From: Schizochytrium sp. CCTCC M209059
Taxonomy: Eukaryota; Sar; Bigyra; Thraustochytrida; Thraustochytriidae
Length of the DNA stretch: 64,000 bases
NCBI GenBank assembly: GCA_000818945.1
Contig: KN805384.1
Location: forward strand, 585,681 to 649,680
Direction: 5' to 3'
This document shows positions 44,923 to 55,300 of the stretch, piece after piece. Position 1 is the first letter of the stretch; each line of letters starts with the position of its first letter. The notes under the pieces were generated by a model. The model was not told the DNA's origin. It searched no databases and worked only from the letters and a program-made list of their open reading frames with translations. A program made the position numbers and the translations under genes.

Positions 44923-47526
44923 CTACCGCGCTGGCGTTGAATGGTCACAGATAGAGCCAATCTGATAATTCCGGTGCGAAACAGCCGCGCCGGGTTTATC
45001 ACTGGCCATTGCCTGGATGGACCGCAATCGACGATCAATGTAGTCTTCAGGAAATCCCTGCTGCTTGGCACCCTTGATGATGCAGTTGCGGTACTGACGC
45101 GATGGCCGGAACCGCTTGAAAGGATGCAAATTGTCCTCACGAGCCGTCAGGGTAGTCACCTTGTAGGTGATGCAAGTCAGCACGCGACCGCTGTCGTCCC
45201 TGACATTGACTTTACGAACTTGAAGCGGACTTCCCTCTCCACTTGCCAGATTGTGCCTGTCGAGCATTTCGCGCTGCGCACGATCCACCCGGTACACGAC
45301 ACCGCGGACCTCGCCACGATCTGTGGGCACCAAGTCGGCCACACCACTTTTCCACTTTCGCTTCGAATAGTAGGTGTAGTCCATGACAAAGCCATCGAGC
45401 TTTGCCGTGCCGGCCTTGATCGCACTCGTGATTCCGCTGGCATACAAAACATCAAAGAGCATGTCGGGACCATAAGCAAAGTACAAAAAGTGCTCGTCAT
45501 CATTCTGCAAGAGCTTGTCGCTCACGCCACCGCGAGCAAAGCGCAATGCCTTGGCCAAATCGCTCTCTGCATTCTCGAAAGAGGCGCCCTGAGGCTGTGC
45601 ATGCGAACTTGACCAAGACGAAGACGAAGATGAAGAGGATTTCTTGCTCGTGGTATCCGTCTGCGCAAATCGCATGGACATCTCGTACTCACGACGGTCC
45701 TTCTCGGAAAGCTCGGTTCCCTGGGCAGAGCCACGCAAATGATCGTGCGCAGAACTTTTGTCTTCGGTGCCCTCATCGTCCTCTTCCTGGTCCTCATCGT
45801 CCTCCTGGTCCTCGTCGACGGCGGCGTCTCCTTCATCGTCGGCGTCTGGGCCATCTTGCGCCTCTTCGTCATCTTCGTCGACATCAGCACTGGCTTCATC
45901 TTGGTCGCCCTCGTCTCCGCTATCATCATCCTCACCTTCGCCCTCTTCCTCTTCTTCGTCGACGTCCATGGGCTCTTCATCCTCTTCTCCGTCCTCCTCT
46001 CCTCGCTCGTCGCCCTCGGCCTCCTCCTCTTCATCATCCTCGACAGCGTCTTCGCCCTTGTCCTCATTGCCGAACGAATGGTCCCCTCCTCCGGCGTGGT
46101 CGTCATCGGTGCCATCGCAAAAGGCTGCGGGGCGTCGGAATTCCCCGACAAGATGTTTGGCCAACGCCACAACGCCTTGCGCAACAGACTTTGAGTCGCC
46201 CACAATATCCTCTTCGGGTACAAGAATGGCCTTCTTGTCGCTGGACTTGGACTTTTTCACCTTTTTCCCAGGGGGCGGCAGAGGCTTGGCGACGCTCATC
46301 GTGTACGAAAGGCTGATGCCAAGCTTGTTTTGCGCCCAGCTCATGGCCACGTCGTCGAGGTGTACCTTGCTGTGCTTGCTTGGCTTGCTCTGGGTCACGG
46401 CCGAGTACGTTTTGGTGCTTCCCATTTTTTCTGCCATGCGTTGGGCCACCTGAGCTTGCTCTGCGAGCGCGCTTCCCTTGATGCATGTTGTGTTTAGTGG
46501 ACGAGTCACCAGACCTGCGCAGCACTGCACCGCTACGAAAGCCTCGAGACCGCTTCCCTTCAAAGAGTCGACGTATTCTCGGACAGCCTTGGTTTCGAGC
46601 TGGGAAAAGCTGCCCCAGTCCTCGCGAAAGTCAACTCCCTTGCTCGACGAGTGCCGACGAATAGGTGCTCGGTTCTTCATGTAGTTCCTCGCGTCGTGTG
46701 ACTTTGACTTGGATGTATATGCCATGCCGTCCGGATTGAGAACGGGAATGACGTGCAGCTTGAGCGAGTTCAACACACTCGTGACGTCCTCATTCAGACC
46801 GTACAGCAGCGTGAACCGACTCACCAGGTACGAGAGGTACATGGGAACGCTCCATTCGGACCCGTGCTCGGACCCGAGGAGGACAACATGTCTATCGCCC
46901 TTGCCCAGCACATAAACATCGAGACTACGTTTCTCGTAGGTTTGGCCGATGGACTGCATGCTAATAATGCCCACATCACGATACTTGTCGGCATACGATT
47001 GCAGGAAGGAACGCACTTCGCCTTCCTGCCTGAAGCCCTTGAAAAAGTCCGCAAACCCCGTGCGCATCTCGGATTGCCGGGCCTGCTGTTCCGCGCGTAG
47101 TTCTGCGGCTGCGGACTCATCGTCGTCGCCGCTGCTGCCGCCACCACCGCCGCCACGCCCCCCGCGCTCGTCGTCGTCATCCTCTTCCTCCTCTTCATCT
47201 TCGTCGTCTTCATCGACGTTACCCCCGCCCTCGTCGCTGTCCTCGTCGCCATTTTCGGCATCGTCATCGCCATCATCAAAGCCGCCGATGGCGCCACCGC
47301 TTGCGGACATGCCAAAGGAGCCGCCTTCATCGGCCATGACAAGATCGCCGTCCATGCCGGCATCGGAAAAGGTCACCGCCGCAAAGAGAAGCAAGGCCAC
47401 AATGCCTACAAAGTACAGGAGACGGGTCTTGCCTGCAGGCGTTGAGGTGTCAAAGTGCTTGCGGACCTTGACGGAAAAGAAGATGAGCACTTGCGTCTTG
47501 AAGCGCGAGAAGGCATCGCCGGCCAT
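44923..47526 (-). CDS. Membrane-anchored fusion of M14 carboxypeptidase-like and gamma-glutamylcyclotransferase-like domains
   Basis: 867 aa from ATG 47526. A short basic cytosolic N-terminus is followed by a TM helix at about 35-53 (RLLYFVGIVALLLFAAVTF), giving type II topology. A very acidic and Gly-rich stretch follows (about 75-150). Residues about 165-435 match M14 metallocarboxypeptidases: QSIGQTYEKRSLDVYVL, GSEHGSEW (HxxE zinc pair kept) and VIPVLNPDGMAYTS. However GVDLNRNF reads GVDFREDW, and no third zinc His or catalytic Glu is found at the expected places. A second long acidic linker (about 480-600) joins a GGCT-like domain at about 680-840: FLYFAYGPDML (family FxYGSN), ADLVPTDRGEVRGVVYRV, and RQYRNCIIKGAKQQGFPEDY. 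Its catalytic LDxxEG reads LDRHNLA. Both modules therefore look non-catalytic; a binding role is inferred. Confidence 0.8.
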   Translation of the reverse strand: MAGDAFSRFKTQVLIFFSVKVRKHFDTSTPAGKTRLLYFVGIVALLLFAAVTFSDAGMDGDLVMADEGGSFGMSASGGAIGGFDDGDDDAENGDEDSDEGGGNVDEDDEDEEEEEDDDDERGGRGGGGGGSSGDDDESAAAELRAEQQARQSEMRTGFADFFKGFRQEGEVRSFLQSYADKYRDVGIISMQSIGQTYEKRSLDVYVLGKGDRHVVLLGSEHGSEWSVPMYLSYLVSRFTLLYGLNEDVTSVLNSLKLHVIPVLNPDGMAYTSKSKSHDARNYMKNRAPIRRHSSSKGVDFREDWGSFSQLETKAVREYVDSLKGSGLEAFVAVQCCAGLVTRPLNTTCIKGSALAEQAQVAQRMAEKMGSTKTYSAVTQSKPSKHSKVHLDDVAMSWAQNKLGISLSYTMSVAKPLPPPGKKVKKSKSSDKKAILVPEEDIVGDSKSVAQGVVALAKHLVGEFRRPAAFCDGTDDDHAGGGDHSFGNEDKGEDAVEDDEEEEAEGDERGEEDGEEDEEPMDVDEEEEEGEGEDDDSGDEGDQDEASADVDEDDEEAQDGPDADDEGDAAVDEDQEDDEDQEEDDEGTEDKSSAHDHLRGSAQGTELSEKDRREYEMSMRFAQTDTTSKKSSSSSSSSWSSSHAQPQGASFENAESDLAKALRFARGGVSDKLLQNDDEHFLYFAYGPDMLFDVLYASGITSAIKAGTAKLDGFVMDYTYYSKRKWKSGVADLVPTDRGEVRGVVYRVDRAQREMLDRHNLASGEGSPLQVRKVNVRDDSGRVLTCITYKVTTLTAREDNLHPFKRFRPSRQYRNCIIKGAKQQGFPEDYIDRRLRSIQAMASDKPGAAVSHRNYQIGSICDHSTPAR

Positions 47527-48273
47527 TGTGTCTTTACCGACTGCCCTCGCTTCTCTATCCCTTTTCCTTTCGTTTCCCTGTCCTGTGCTTTACGCAGGCG
47601 CAGAAGCAACAATAAAAAACAGCAGCAGCTGGTCGTGCTTGTCTGCACGGTTGCGCTCGACCTCCTCGCTCGTCCCGGGTTAGTGCTTGCTCCGCAGGAG
47701 ACGACCACGGACCCAATCGGTCTTGCACTGCAGCGAGCTCCGCGAAGGAGTGCAGGAGACTGCGGCGGCGCGTGCGCTGCCGAGCGCCCGCGCGACGCTC
47801 CGTCGGCGGCGCGCAGTGAGCGGCCTGCGATCGAGACCCGGCCGCGAGACTGGATTTGCCTGTCGAGTCACCTCTCCTCACTCATTCATTCATTCACCAT
47901 CTTTCGATGCGGCTTGTCGCGATTTTTCAACTTGCGAGTCGACGCCGGTCGCACGGCGCACGGAGGAGGCGGCCGCGGTGGCCAGGCAGAGGCACGCCGG
48001 GGACCCCCTCTCCTCCAGGTGCGCACACCCAAGAGGTGTGTGCGGGGACACGCGGACCGAGAGCGCCGCGGCGCGGACTGGGACGGGACTGCGTCGCCGG
48101 GACGGGACGCGGCACAGCGAGGGCGGCAAAGCTCGGTCCCTGCGCGTTTCCGCTCGCGCGCGGGAGGTTGCGGGAAGGAGGCCTCGGCCTGAGGTGGTTT
48201 CGTGGGTAGGTTTCGTGGGTCGGTGGGTGGGTACGTGCGTGCGGGCGTCGTTGCTGCGCAAGTGTGCGTGGCG
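47527..48273. other. Divergent intergenic region
   Basis: 0.75 kb of GC-rich DNA between the M14/GGCT fusion gene (-) and the MORN gene (+). Long biased open frames occur on both strands, no protein-like features. CATTCATTCATTCA near 47883-47896. Both promoters expected here. Confidence 0.55.
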
Positions 48274-48975
48274 ATGCCCAAGAAAAGCGGCGTCAAGAGC
48301 GCCAAGAAGGCGGCCGAGACCAAGGTCAAGCGAGCCGGGCTCGTGGAGGGCAAGTTCGATGGACCAGAGAATGACGACGGCATGCGGCACGGCCCGGGAA
48401 GGCTAGACTGGGCTGATGGGGCGTGGTTCAAGGGTGAATTTGACCACGGTATGCGCAAAGGCCCCGGGATTTACGTCACCGAGCGCGGCAAACACTCGTA
48501 CGAAGGCGACTGGCGCGATTCCAAGAAACACGGTCGCGGAACAGAGACATGGGCCAATGGCGACAAGTACATTGGTGAGTTCCGTCACAACAAGTTTCAC
48601 GGTAAAGGCGTCTTGGCGACTCGGTCCACGCGCTATGACGGCGAATGGCGCGAGGGTCTCCGCCATGGGCGCGGTCGCATGGAGTGGCTTTCCTCGGGCG
48701 ACGTCTACGAGGGTTATTGGGATACTGGACGCATGCACGGCCAAGGGACTTACACGAGTGCCAAGGATGGGGCCGTGTACATGGGCGAGTGGGCAAAGGG
48801 TTCGCGAAATGGCAAGGGGGCGCAGACACGCGCCAATGGTGAAAAATACGATGGCGAATGGGTCGAGAACCGTCCTCATGGCGAAGGTATTGTTCGCTTT
48901 CCCAATGGTCGCTGGCGTCGCGCGCGCTTTGAGCAAGGCGAGCGCAAGTGTTGGCTTGGCGACGAGCGCATCTAG
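48274..48975 (+). CDS. MORN-repeat protein
   Basis: 233 aa from ATG 48274 (frame open upstream to 48202 without ATG). After a Lys-rich N-terminus (KKSGVKSAKKAAE) there are about seven MORN repeats from residue ~37 to the end, recognisable as YxGxWxxGxxHGxG units: DGMRHGPGRLDW, SYEGDWRDSKKHGRG, KYIGEFRHNKFHGKG, RYDGEWREGLRHGRG, VYEGYWDTGRMHGQG, VYMGEWAKGSRNGKG, KYDGEWVENRPHGEG. MORN modules bind membranes or act as scaffolds in flagella, cell-division and junction proteins. There is no attached catalytic domain such as PIP5K, so a scaffold role is inferred. Confidence 0.9.
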   Translation: MPKKSGVKSAKKAAETKVKRAGLVEGKFDGPENDDGMRHGPGRLDWADGAWFKGEFDHGMRKGPGIYVTERGKHSYEGDWRDSKKHGRGTETWANGDKYIGEFRHNKFHGKGVLATRSTRYDGEWREGLRHGRGRMEWLSSGDVYEGYWDTGRMHGQGTYTSAKDGAVYMGEWAKGSRNGKGAQTRANGEKYDGEWVENRPHGEGIVRFPNGRWRRARFEQGERKCWLGDERI

Positions 48976-49326
48976 GAAGTGAAATAGCTTTTCAAACAGT
49001 GCAGCCATGATTTGATTTTGTTTTGCTTTACGAAAGACTTTTTGGTAGGGTCTAAAGGAGAAATGAAGAGTAGTTGAAAGAAAGGCTCAAATCGCAGCGT
49101 CGGAAGCTGTGTACATGCCTGGCCTGCTCCCTAGAGGTCCCTGTAAAAATTGAATGACGCCGTCGAGCCGATCTCTGTCTTGCTTTACTTCTCCTTCCTC
49201 TTCTCCCTACCCTCCTACCCTTTTTTCAATAGGTCGATTTTTCGCTTGACTTTTCCCTCCTTCTCTCCTCTGAAGGAAATAGTTTTTTCTGATTCTTGAC
49301 TTCTTGACACAACTTGTAACTTGCTT
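48976..49326. other. Convergent 3' intergenic region, no gene seen
   Basis: 350 bp between the MORN gene (+) and the TOM1-like gene (-), with a pyrimidine-rich tract at 49180-49265. Confidence 0.6.
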
Positions 49327-50367
49327 CTAATTGGAAAGATGATCCTCTTGGTGCTCAAGCTCGTGGTCTGTGCGGAGAAGACGCGCTGTAAGCGACTCGC
49401 CCTGACCGACTTGCAAACGTGGGGTTGCAAGAGCTGGTGCAAAAGCGTCGTGATTCGAGTCTTCCGCAAGAAAAACACGGCGATCCATTGAAGCACCATC
49501 GCGCACAGGCGCTGCCCGGCGACGACGCTTGATGGTGACATAGAGCACGACGACTGAGGGAATGAGCTCAAAGATCGTGTACAGGAGCGCGTCAAACGCA
49601 TGCGTGCCCATTGATCTTGGATATCCGAGGTCAGAGGAAAATACCGTGAGTGCTGCTACGCAGTATGCGGCATGTAGAAAGAGCGTAGAGCTGCAGACCA
49701 GACATACGATGGTGACGCGTGTAATAATTTTCTTGCGCGTTGGAAAGAGGTGCGCGGTGGCCAATGCCTGCGAGCGAAGCTGGGCAAAGACACAATAGCC
49801 ATAGTACACCATCACCATGGATGAAATGATGTAAGCGACACCCAGTAGGTAGTACATGTACCAACGAAGCAAGCGGTAATTTTTGAGCACCAGTGAAACC
49901 AAAGCAATGACAACAAAGATGGTGTACAGCAAAGCGTTTGCCGCGACAAAGCCCGGTCGCAGCGAGGCATACGAGATGCCCCAGGTGGCGTAGTACAGCT
50001 GGGCCCAGAACATGGTCAAAAGTGAGTACATGGTCATGAAAAACATGTCCGGCACACCATGAATCATCGAGAGCGTCCAGCATGTCAAGTGCTCACAGGT
50101 GTCGAGGCGCGTCAGGCCAAGGCCGAGTTCCACTGCAATGCTCACGCTGCGAGCTACGAGCGCGGCGCTCAACAAGATGTGAAACCAGTCGCGCATTTTC
50201 CAGCCAGGGCTGGAACTTGGCAAATCAGGTTCGCGAGCGAGCTGCCTGCGATTCCGTACGATTTCCACGACGCTCACCACGGAGGCGCACACGAAGCACG
50301 CCAGCACGCCGGCCAGCCAACCCTTGCCTTCTGGCCGCGCCAGCGAGACTATCATCGCCTGGTCCAT
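49327..50367 (-). CDS. Seven-transmembrane TOM1/THH1-like membrane protein
   Basis: 346 aa from ATG 50367. Seven hydrophobic segments can be counted: about 16-35 (WLAGVLACFVCASVVSVVEI), 60-80, 105-128 (FFMTMYSLLTMFWAQLYYATW), 140-162, 172-192, 215-240 and 260-285, followed by a basic RRRRRAAPV segment and a soluble C-terminal tail. The Phe-Trp-Ala-Gln/Glu-Leu-Tyr-Tyr motif in TM3 and the overall spacing match the TOM1/TOM3/THH1 (DUF1084) family, related to GPR137. In plants these are tonoplast/Golgi proteins; biochemical function is poorly defined. Assignment is moderate because it rests on TM pattern and a few motifs. Confidence 0.72.
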   Translation of the reverse strand: MDQAMIVSLARPEGKGWLAGVLACFVCASVVSVVEIVRNRRQLAREPDLPSSSPGWKMRDWFHILLSAALVARSVSIAVELGLGLTRLDTCEHLTCWTLSMIHGVPDMFFMTMYSLLTMFWAQLYYATWGISYASLRPGFVAANALLYTIFVVIALVSLVLKNYRLLRWYMYYLLGVAYIISSMVMVYYGYCVFAQLRSQALATAHLFPTRKKIITRVTIVCLVCSSTLFLHAAYCVAALTVFSSDLGYPRSMGTHAFDALLYTIFELIPSVVVLYVTIKRRRRAAPVRDGASMDRRVFLAEDSNHDAFAPALATPRLQVGQGESLTARLLRTDHELEHQEDHLSN

Positions 50368-52070
50368 CTGCCTGGCCTGGCCTGGCCTGGCCTACCCTGG
50401 CCCGGCCCTGCCTATTTGCACGGGTCTCGTCTCGTCTCGCGTCGCCACGTATCGCGTCGCGTCGCGTCGCGTCGCGTCGCGCCGCGTCACGAGCCGCGGC
50501 TGCGGCGTCGACAATCTAATATCTCGCAGCTGAGCGAGGTGTTTCCGACGCGACGGGGTCTCGCGCGGCGAACGGCGCGGCGCGGCGGCCCTGCGCCCGC
50601 TGCTCGGGTGGCGGCTCGAGCTCGCGCCTCGCTGCGACTGGGCGACCGCCTGCTCTGCTCGACTCTGCGCCTGCTCTGTGCTGTGCTCTTTCTGCTGCCA
50701 CGATGATCTTCACCTTGCTGCAACTTGAAGTCCAACTTGCCTTTTGCCTCTTTGGCCTACTTTCTTTGTTGCTACTATCAATTTTACTTCTTGGCTTGTC
50801 GAGCGAGCGAGGGCTTCACTTTAGTAAAGTAGGCGTTACGAGAAGAAATCACTGAGGCACTACTGGCACGCAAGGAAAAGTTTTGTGGTGTGGTCGAGTG
50901 CTTGAGGCAATTGCGGCTCGAGCTGGCTGTCTGACTGTCGTCAAAACATCGTTTCGATGATTCGATGGACGATATGCCGAGACTGCAGCTGTAAGCACGA
51001 GCTGATGACCGACCACGAAGAGACGAGATATCTTCGTGTATGTGATTTTTCTTCTATTTTTTCCACTCTCGCCGCTGCCTCCTCCGAGTCATCGAAAAGT
51101 TCAAAAGGTCGCCGTCGTCTTGCATTCGCCACATGTGCTGCTCGAGATGTGCGGCATAACACATTATCACAGTCTGTCTACCCGTCAGCGAGTCATAGGC
51201 CTAGCAAGCTAGAACCAAACAGACAGAAAAGCACTTGTCTTGTTCTTGTTGTTCCCGGAGCCATCACATTTGGCTGGCTGTTCCATCGTCCTGGCCACGA
51301 CTATTCCATCAAGACGAAAGATGACAGGTCTGCGAATCCACCCAAAAGTCGAAAGCCGAAAGCCAAAAGCTCGTACAGACGCTGCTGTCAGCGGCCCCGC
51401 CGTTTTTTGCGCTCCTATTTCTCTCCGTCAGGGCTTCTTCTGTCTTGCCATTCTCTGCCCTCCTCTCTCCACTGAAACCTTTTTCTTCCAGTGTGGACAC
51501 CAGCAACTATTTTTCGCCTACCACTGATGCTAACCCTCCAGCGTCCCGTCGTGAGAAGGCCACGCCAAAGGCAGAGACGAAAGAGGGAAGTATGGCGCAG
51601 TGATGTACCCCTCCCATGATCCACTGAGACACGAGATAGGCGCAGCAGCAACGACCACGATTCAAATCAAATCAGACTCGAGACAGATCAGATCGCCCTC
51701 GAGCCGCCGCCGCCGCTGCCGCCGCCNNNNNNNNNNNNNNNNNNNNNNNNNNNNNNNNNNNNNNNNNNNNNNNNNNNNNNNNNNNNNNNNNNNNNNNNNN
51801 NNNNNNNNNNNCGCCCGCGCCGCCCGGTCGCCCGCCCGTCCGTCCGCCCGCCCGCCCTCGCGCCGCCGCCGCCGCCGCCGCGTCCCGCGTCGTCCTGGTG
51901 GGCCCGGCCGAGGCTCGGCTCCGTTTGGGCAGCTTCGCCAGCGAGCGCTGCCAGCGTCGACGCCGGCGAGGAGAACGAGGAGAGGAGAGTAGCGACAGCG
52001 AGCGGAGGAGCGCCAGGGCCGCAAGGCCGCGGAGAAGGTCGCATCACCAGGCACCACGACGGGGTCTAGC
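50368..52070. other. Intergenic region with gap (N 51727-51811), no gene identified
   Basis: 1.7 kb. Near 50374-50400 TGGCCTGGCC repeats and at 50425-50490 GTCTC/GCGTC pentamer repeats abut the TOM1-like start. 50957-51475 holds an ATG-led 172-codon frame without any protein-like feature, which I do not call. Around 51700-51900 the DNA becomes CCG-rich and is broken by 85 N. The missing 5' exon of the CX9C gene may be hidden in or near the gap. Confidence 0.5.
51727..51811. other. Assembly gap (85 N)
   Basis: Run of N inside CCG/GCCC-rich sequence upstream of the twin-CX9C gene. Confidence 0.99.
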
Positions 52071-52346
52071 TTGCCCGGTTTCTTCCCGCGCGTCGACCGC
52101 GCAAAGACGTGCAAGGGCGTGGCGGAGAAGTTTTTCGCGTGCTTCGACGAACACGGGCAGCAAGCGCCCGGGTCGCGTGACCCGGACGCAGGGCTGGCCG
52201 TGTTCAAGTCGTGCGCCAGCGAGCTCGAAGCCTACCGCTCGTGCATGGTAAAGTCCGGTGCTGACAAGAACGTCAAGCTTACTCGCGCTCCCAAAGCCTA
52301 CCTTGAACAGATCGAACAACACAAGCAGCAGCAGCAGCAGCAGTAA
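52071..52346 (+). CDS. Twin-CX9C (CHCH-type) small protein, 5' end unresolved
   Basis: The frame up to the stop at 52344-52346 encodes about 91 aa with two CX9C motifs: CKGVAEKFFAC and CASELEAYRSC, 31 residues apart, followed by CMVKSG... wait-free tail APKAYLEQIEQ and poly-Gln. This is the CHCH/twin-CX9C layout of mitochondrial intermembrane-space proteins imported by the Mia40 disulfide relay (for example respiratory-complex assembly factors). The frame has no usable ATG (the only Met is within the second motif), so a 5' exon or non-AUG start is required. An acceptor-like CACCAG ends at 52050. The stop is only six bases before the SIN3 ATG, and the junction CA/GTAAGC at 52343 also reads as a splice donor. 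Which subfamily it belongs to is unclear. Confidence 0.62.
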   Translation: MPGFFPRVDRAKTCKGVAEKFFACFDEHGQQAPGSRDPDAGLAVFKSCASELEAYRSCMVKSGADKNVKLTRAPKAYLEQIEQHKQQQQQQ

Positions 52347-52352
52347 GCTATC

Positions 52353-55300
52353 ATGAAGCGCTCCAACGAAGCGATCGATTCCGCGGATGAAAAGAGCGCC
52401 AACAAACGCCCGGCGCTCGAACCAGGAACCCAACTCAATGTTTCAAGCGTCAAGCCGTCCGGGAAGGACGGCCCTGCTGACGCCTCAGCTCCATCGAGCA
52501 CATCTGTGCCGACCTCGGCTGCTTCTGCCTCGGGCGCAGCAAAACCATCCTTGCCTACCTCGTTCCAGTCCTCGGCATCTCTTGGTACCGCGTCCTTGCC
52601 GCCCTCGACGCTCGCGGCGGCACCTGGCTCGACGTTGTCGGCGGCAAAGTCAGATGCCTCCGGACCTTCGGCTACGGCTGGCGCAGGCGCAAAGCTTGCG
52701 ACCTCGAGATCAAAACCGGGGTCAGACAGTGGCATGGGGCCACCACGCGAGATCAGCTCTAGCTCAGCCATGAGCGTCCAGAGCAGTGTCGCTCGTGCGG
52801 GTGCCGCCAGCACGATATCCACAACAGCTTCGCAAGGGTCCGTGGCCAGCGGCCCTACGGCCACCGCGCCGTCCGCAGAAAGCGAGTCTGCTAAGCCAAA
52901 GTCAAGTGGTGCTGCGACTTCTGTAGCTTCGTCGCAATCGGGAGCCAAACCTGCCGATAGTGCCGACAAGAAAAAGGGCGCTTCCTCGCCCACGCCCGCA
53001 GGCCTTCCTGCATCGGGAACGGCTGCGGGTGCAGGTGGTTCTGCTGCGGGTGCCGGAGCCGGGAAATCTGGACCTCTTGGCGGAGGTGCTGCCGGCTTGG
53101 GCTCCATCGAGACGACATCCGCAGGGGGCGCAAACGCCTCGGCCATTGGATCAGGATCCAAAGCCAATGCCGGCGAGGGCAAGGCCGGGGCGGGCGGCGG
53201 AGCTGGTGCCGTTGGTGCCGCCTCGGCCGCCGCCTTGTCTGCTCATACTGGTTCTGACAACGCATCGGGGCCCGCCAAGGCACGGTCGGCGCCGGGCGGC
53301 GCCTCTTCCTCAACGGGCTCATCCAAGACATCCGCGCAGACAGGTGCCGGTGGGACGGGGACCTCACAAAAGCGCAAACAGTCCAAGACTGGCGACAACG
53401 TGAAGAAGGAGGGCGCAGGGAGCCGCGGTGGGGCCGGGGGTGGCAGCAGCAAGTCCAAGAACAATCAGTCCTCTGCAAGCCGTCTCGCCAGCGCGCAGGG
53501 GATGCCAAATCTTTCTCCCGCGACTGCGGGCATGCCTGGCTTTGCTGGCAACCCGCTCAATGCAGGCGCTGGCGCCAAGCTTGGAGGTAAAGCTGGCACC
53601 GGTGGACCCGGGCCCAATGCTCCTTCTGGCATGCCCATGAAAATGCCAGGCCCCCTCTTTCCTGGCATGGGGGGCCAAGTTGGTGGCATGATGGGACCGG
53701 GCGCCCCCAGTGCAGGAGGCCCTGGCATGGGAGGCGGCATGGCTCCATCTGCCGTCTCTGCAGGTCAGAAACAAATTGGCGTCCAAGACGCGCTCGCGTA
53801 TCTGAACAGGGTCAAGCTTCAGTTTCAGGACAAGCCCGAGGTTTACAACCAGTTTCTGGAGATCATGAAGAATTTCAAGTCGCAGACCATTAATACCCCC
53901 GGCGTCATTCAGCATGTATGCGAACTTTTCAAGGGCCACGACAATCTCATTCTTGGATTCAACACCTTTTTGCCCCCTGGCTTCAAAATTGAACTTGCCA
54001 CTCGCGGCGGCGCGGGGGGCATGCCCGGAACGGTCATGCTTCCCGGAGGCCTGCAGCTCGGCGGTGCTGCCGCTGCCACTGCCAGCGTCCCTGGTGCTCT
54101 CGGCGGTGCCGGTCCTGTCATGCCGAATCCCACCACCACTGCCGCTCGAGGCAAGGGCAATCGAGCCCAGCGTGGAGCCAGTGCAGGTGCAGGTTCCAGC
54201 GGACGTGGAGGTGGCAGCAAGGCTGCCGGAGCGGCGGCAGGGCCCGCAGGCGGCGGCGCTGCCGCTGCCGCTGCTGCTGCTGCTGCTGCTGCCCCTGCAG
54301 GTCGCAATGTAGTGGGCGGCATCGATATGGACGCCAAGGCACATGGCGTGCCCATTGTTTTTGACGACAACGCGGGCAACGCCTCCGCGCAAGGACAGCC
54401 CGTGGAGTTCGATCATGCCATCAACTACGTGACCAAAATCAAGAAGCGCTTTTCCGAAGAAACTGACACGTACAAGTCGTTCCTGGATATTCTGCACAGC
54501 TACCAGAACGAGCAGCGTTCCATCAATGAGGTGCTCGAGCAAGTGTCGAACCTCTTCAAGGACCATCCTGATCTTTTGAAGGAATTCACCTACTTTTTGC
54601 CCGATGCCGTCCGCGAGTCGGCCAAGACCGAGCTGGCCCGTCGCGCAGCAAAGGCCCAAAAAGCCAGTCAGCGCGCCAAGGACAAGACGGCGGGTCGCCG
54701 CAAGGAGAAGAAGGGCCTGCCGCTCGGAGACAACGATCACGAGGAAACCCGTATTCCTCAGCTCGAGCGCAACTTGCTCGGCCGCATCAAGGCCGCACTT
54801 GGAACCCGCGAGCTCTGGGGCGAGTTTCTCAAATGTCTCGATCTTTTTGCACAAGAACTCATCTCTCGTGCCGAATTGCTTTCGTTAGTGAGCGACATTC
54901 TCGGTGAGCGCGCTGATCTTCTCGAAGAGTTCGATCGCCTTCTTGCTTCGCGCGGAGCTACCGACGACCCTGTGGAGAGCGCCTGGTTTTCCATGCCTCT
55001 TGCTGACATTGACTTTGACAACTGCCGCACCTGCACACCCTCGTACCGCGGCCTTCCGGCTGCCTTTCCCAAGGCGCCGTGCTCGGAGCGCACGGCTCTC
55101 TGTCGCTCGGTGCTCAACGACACCTGGGTCAGCGTGCCATTTGGCTCGGAGGACGCTGGCTCCAAGGGTCACCGGCGCAGCCCGAACGAAGACGCGCTCT
55201 TTCGCACCGAAGACGACCGCTACGAGGTAGACCTTGTGATTGACTCCAACCTAGCCGCCATTCGCGCGCTGGAGCCCCTTGCGCAGGAGATCAAGAGCCT

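Noticed and set aside
50957..51475. 172-codon ATG-led frame
   Set aside because: Composition resembles noncoding DNA, no domain, TM or coiled-coil signal.
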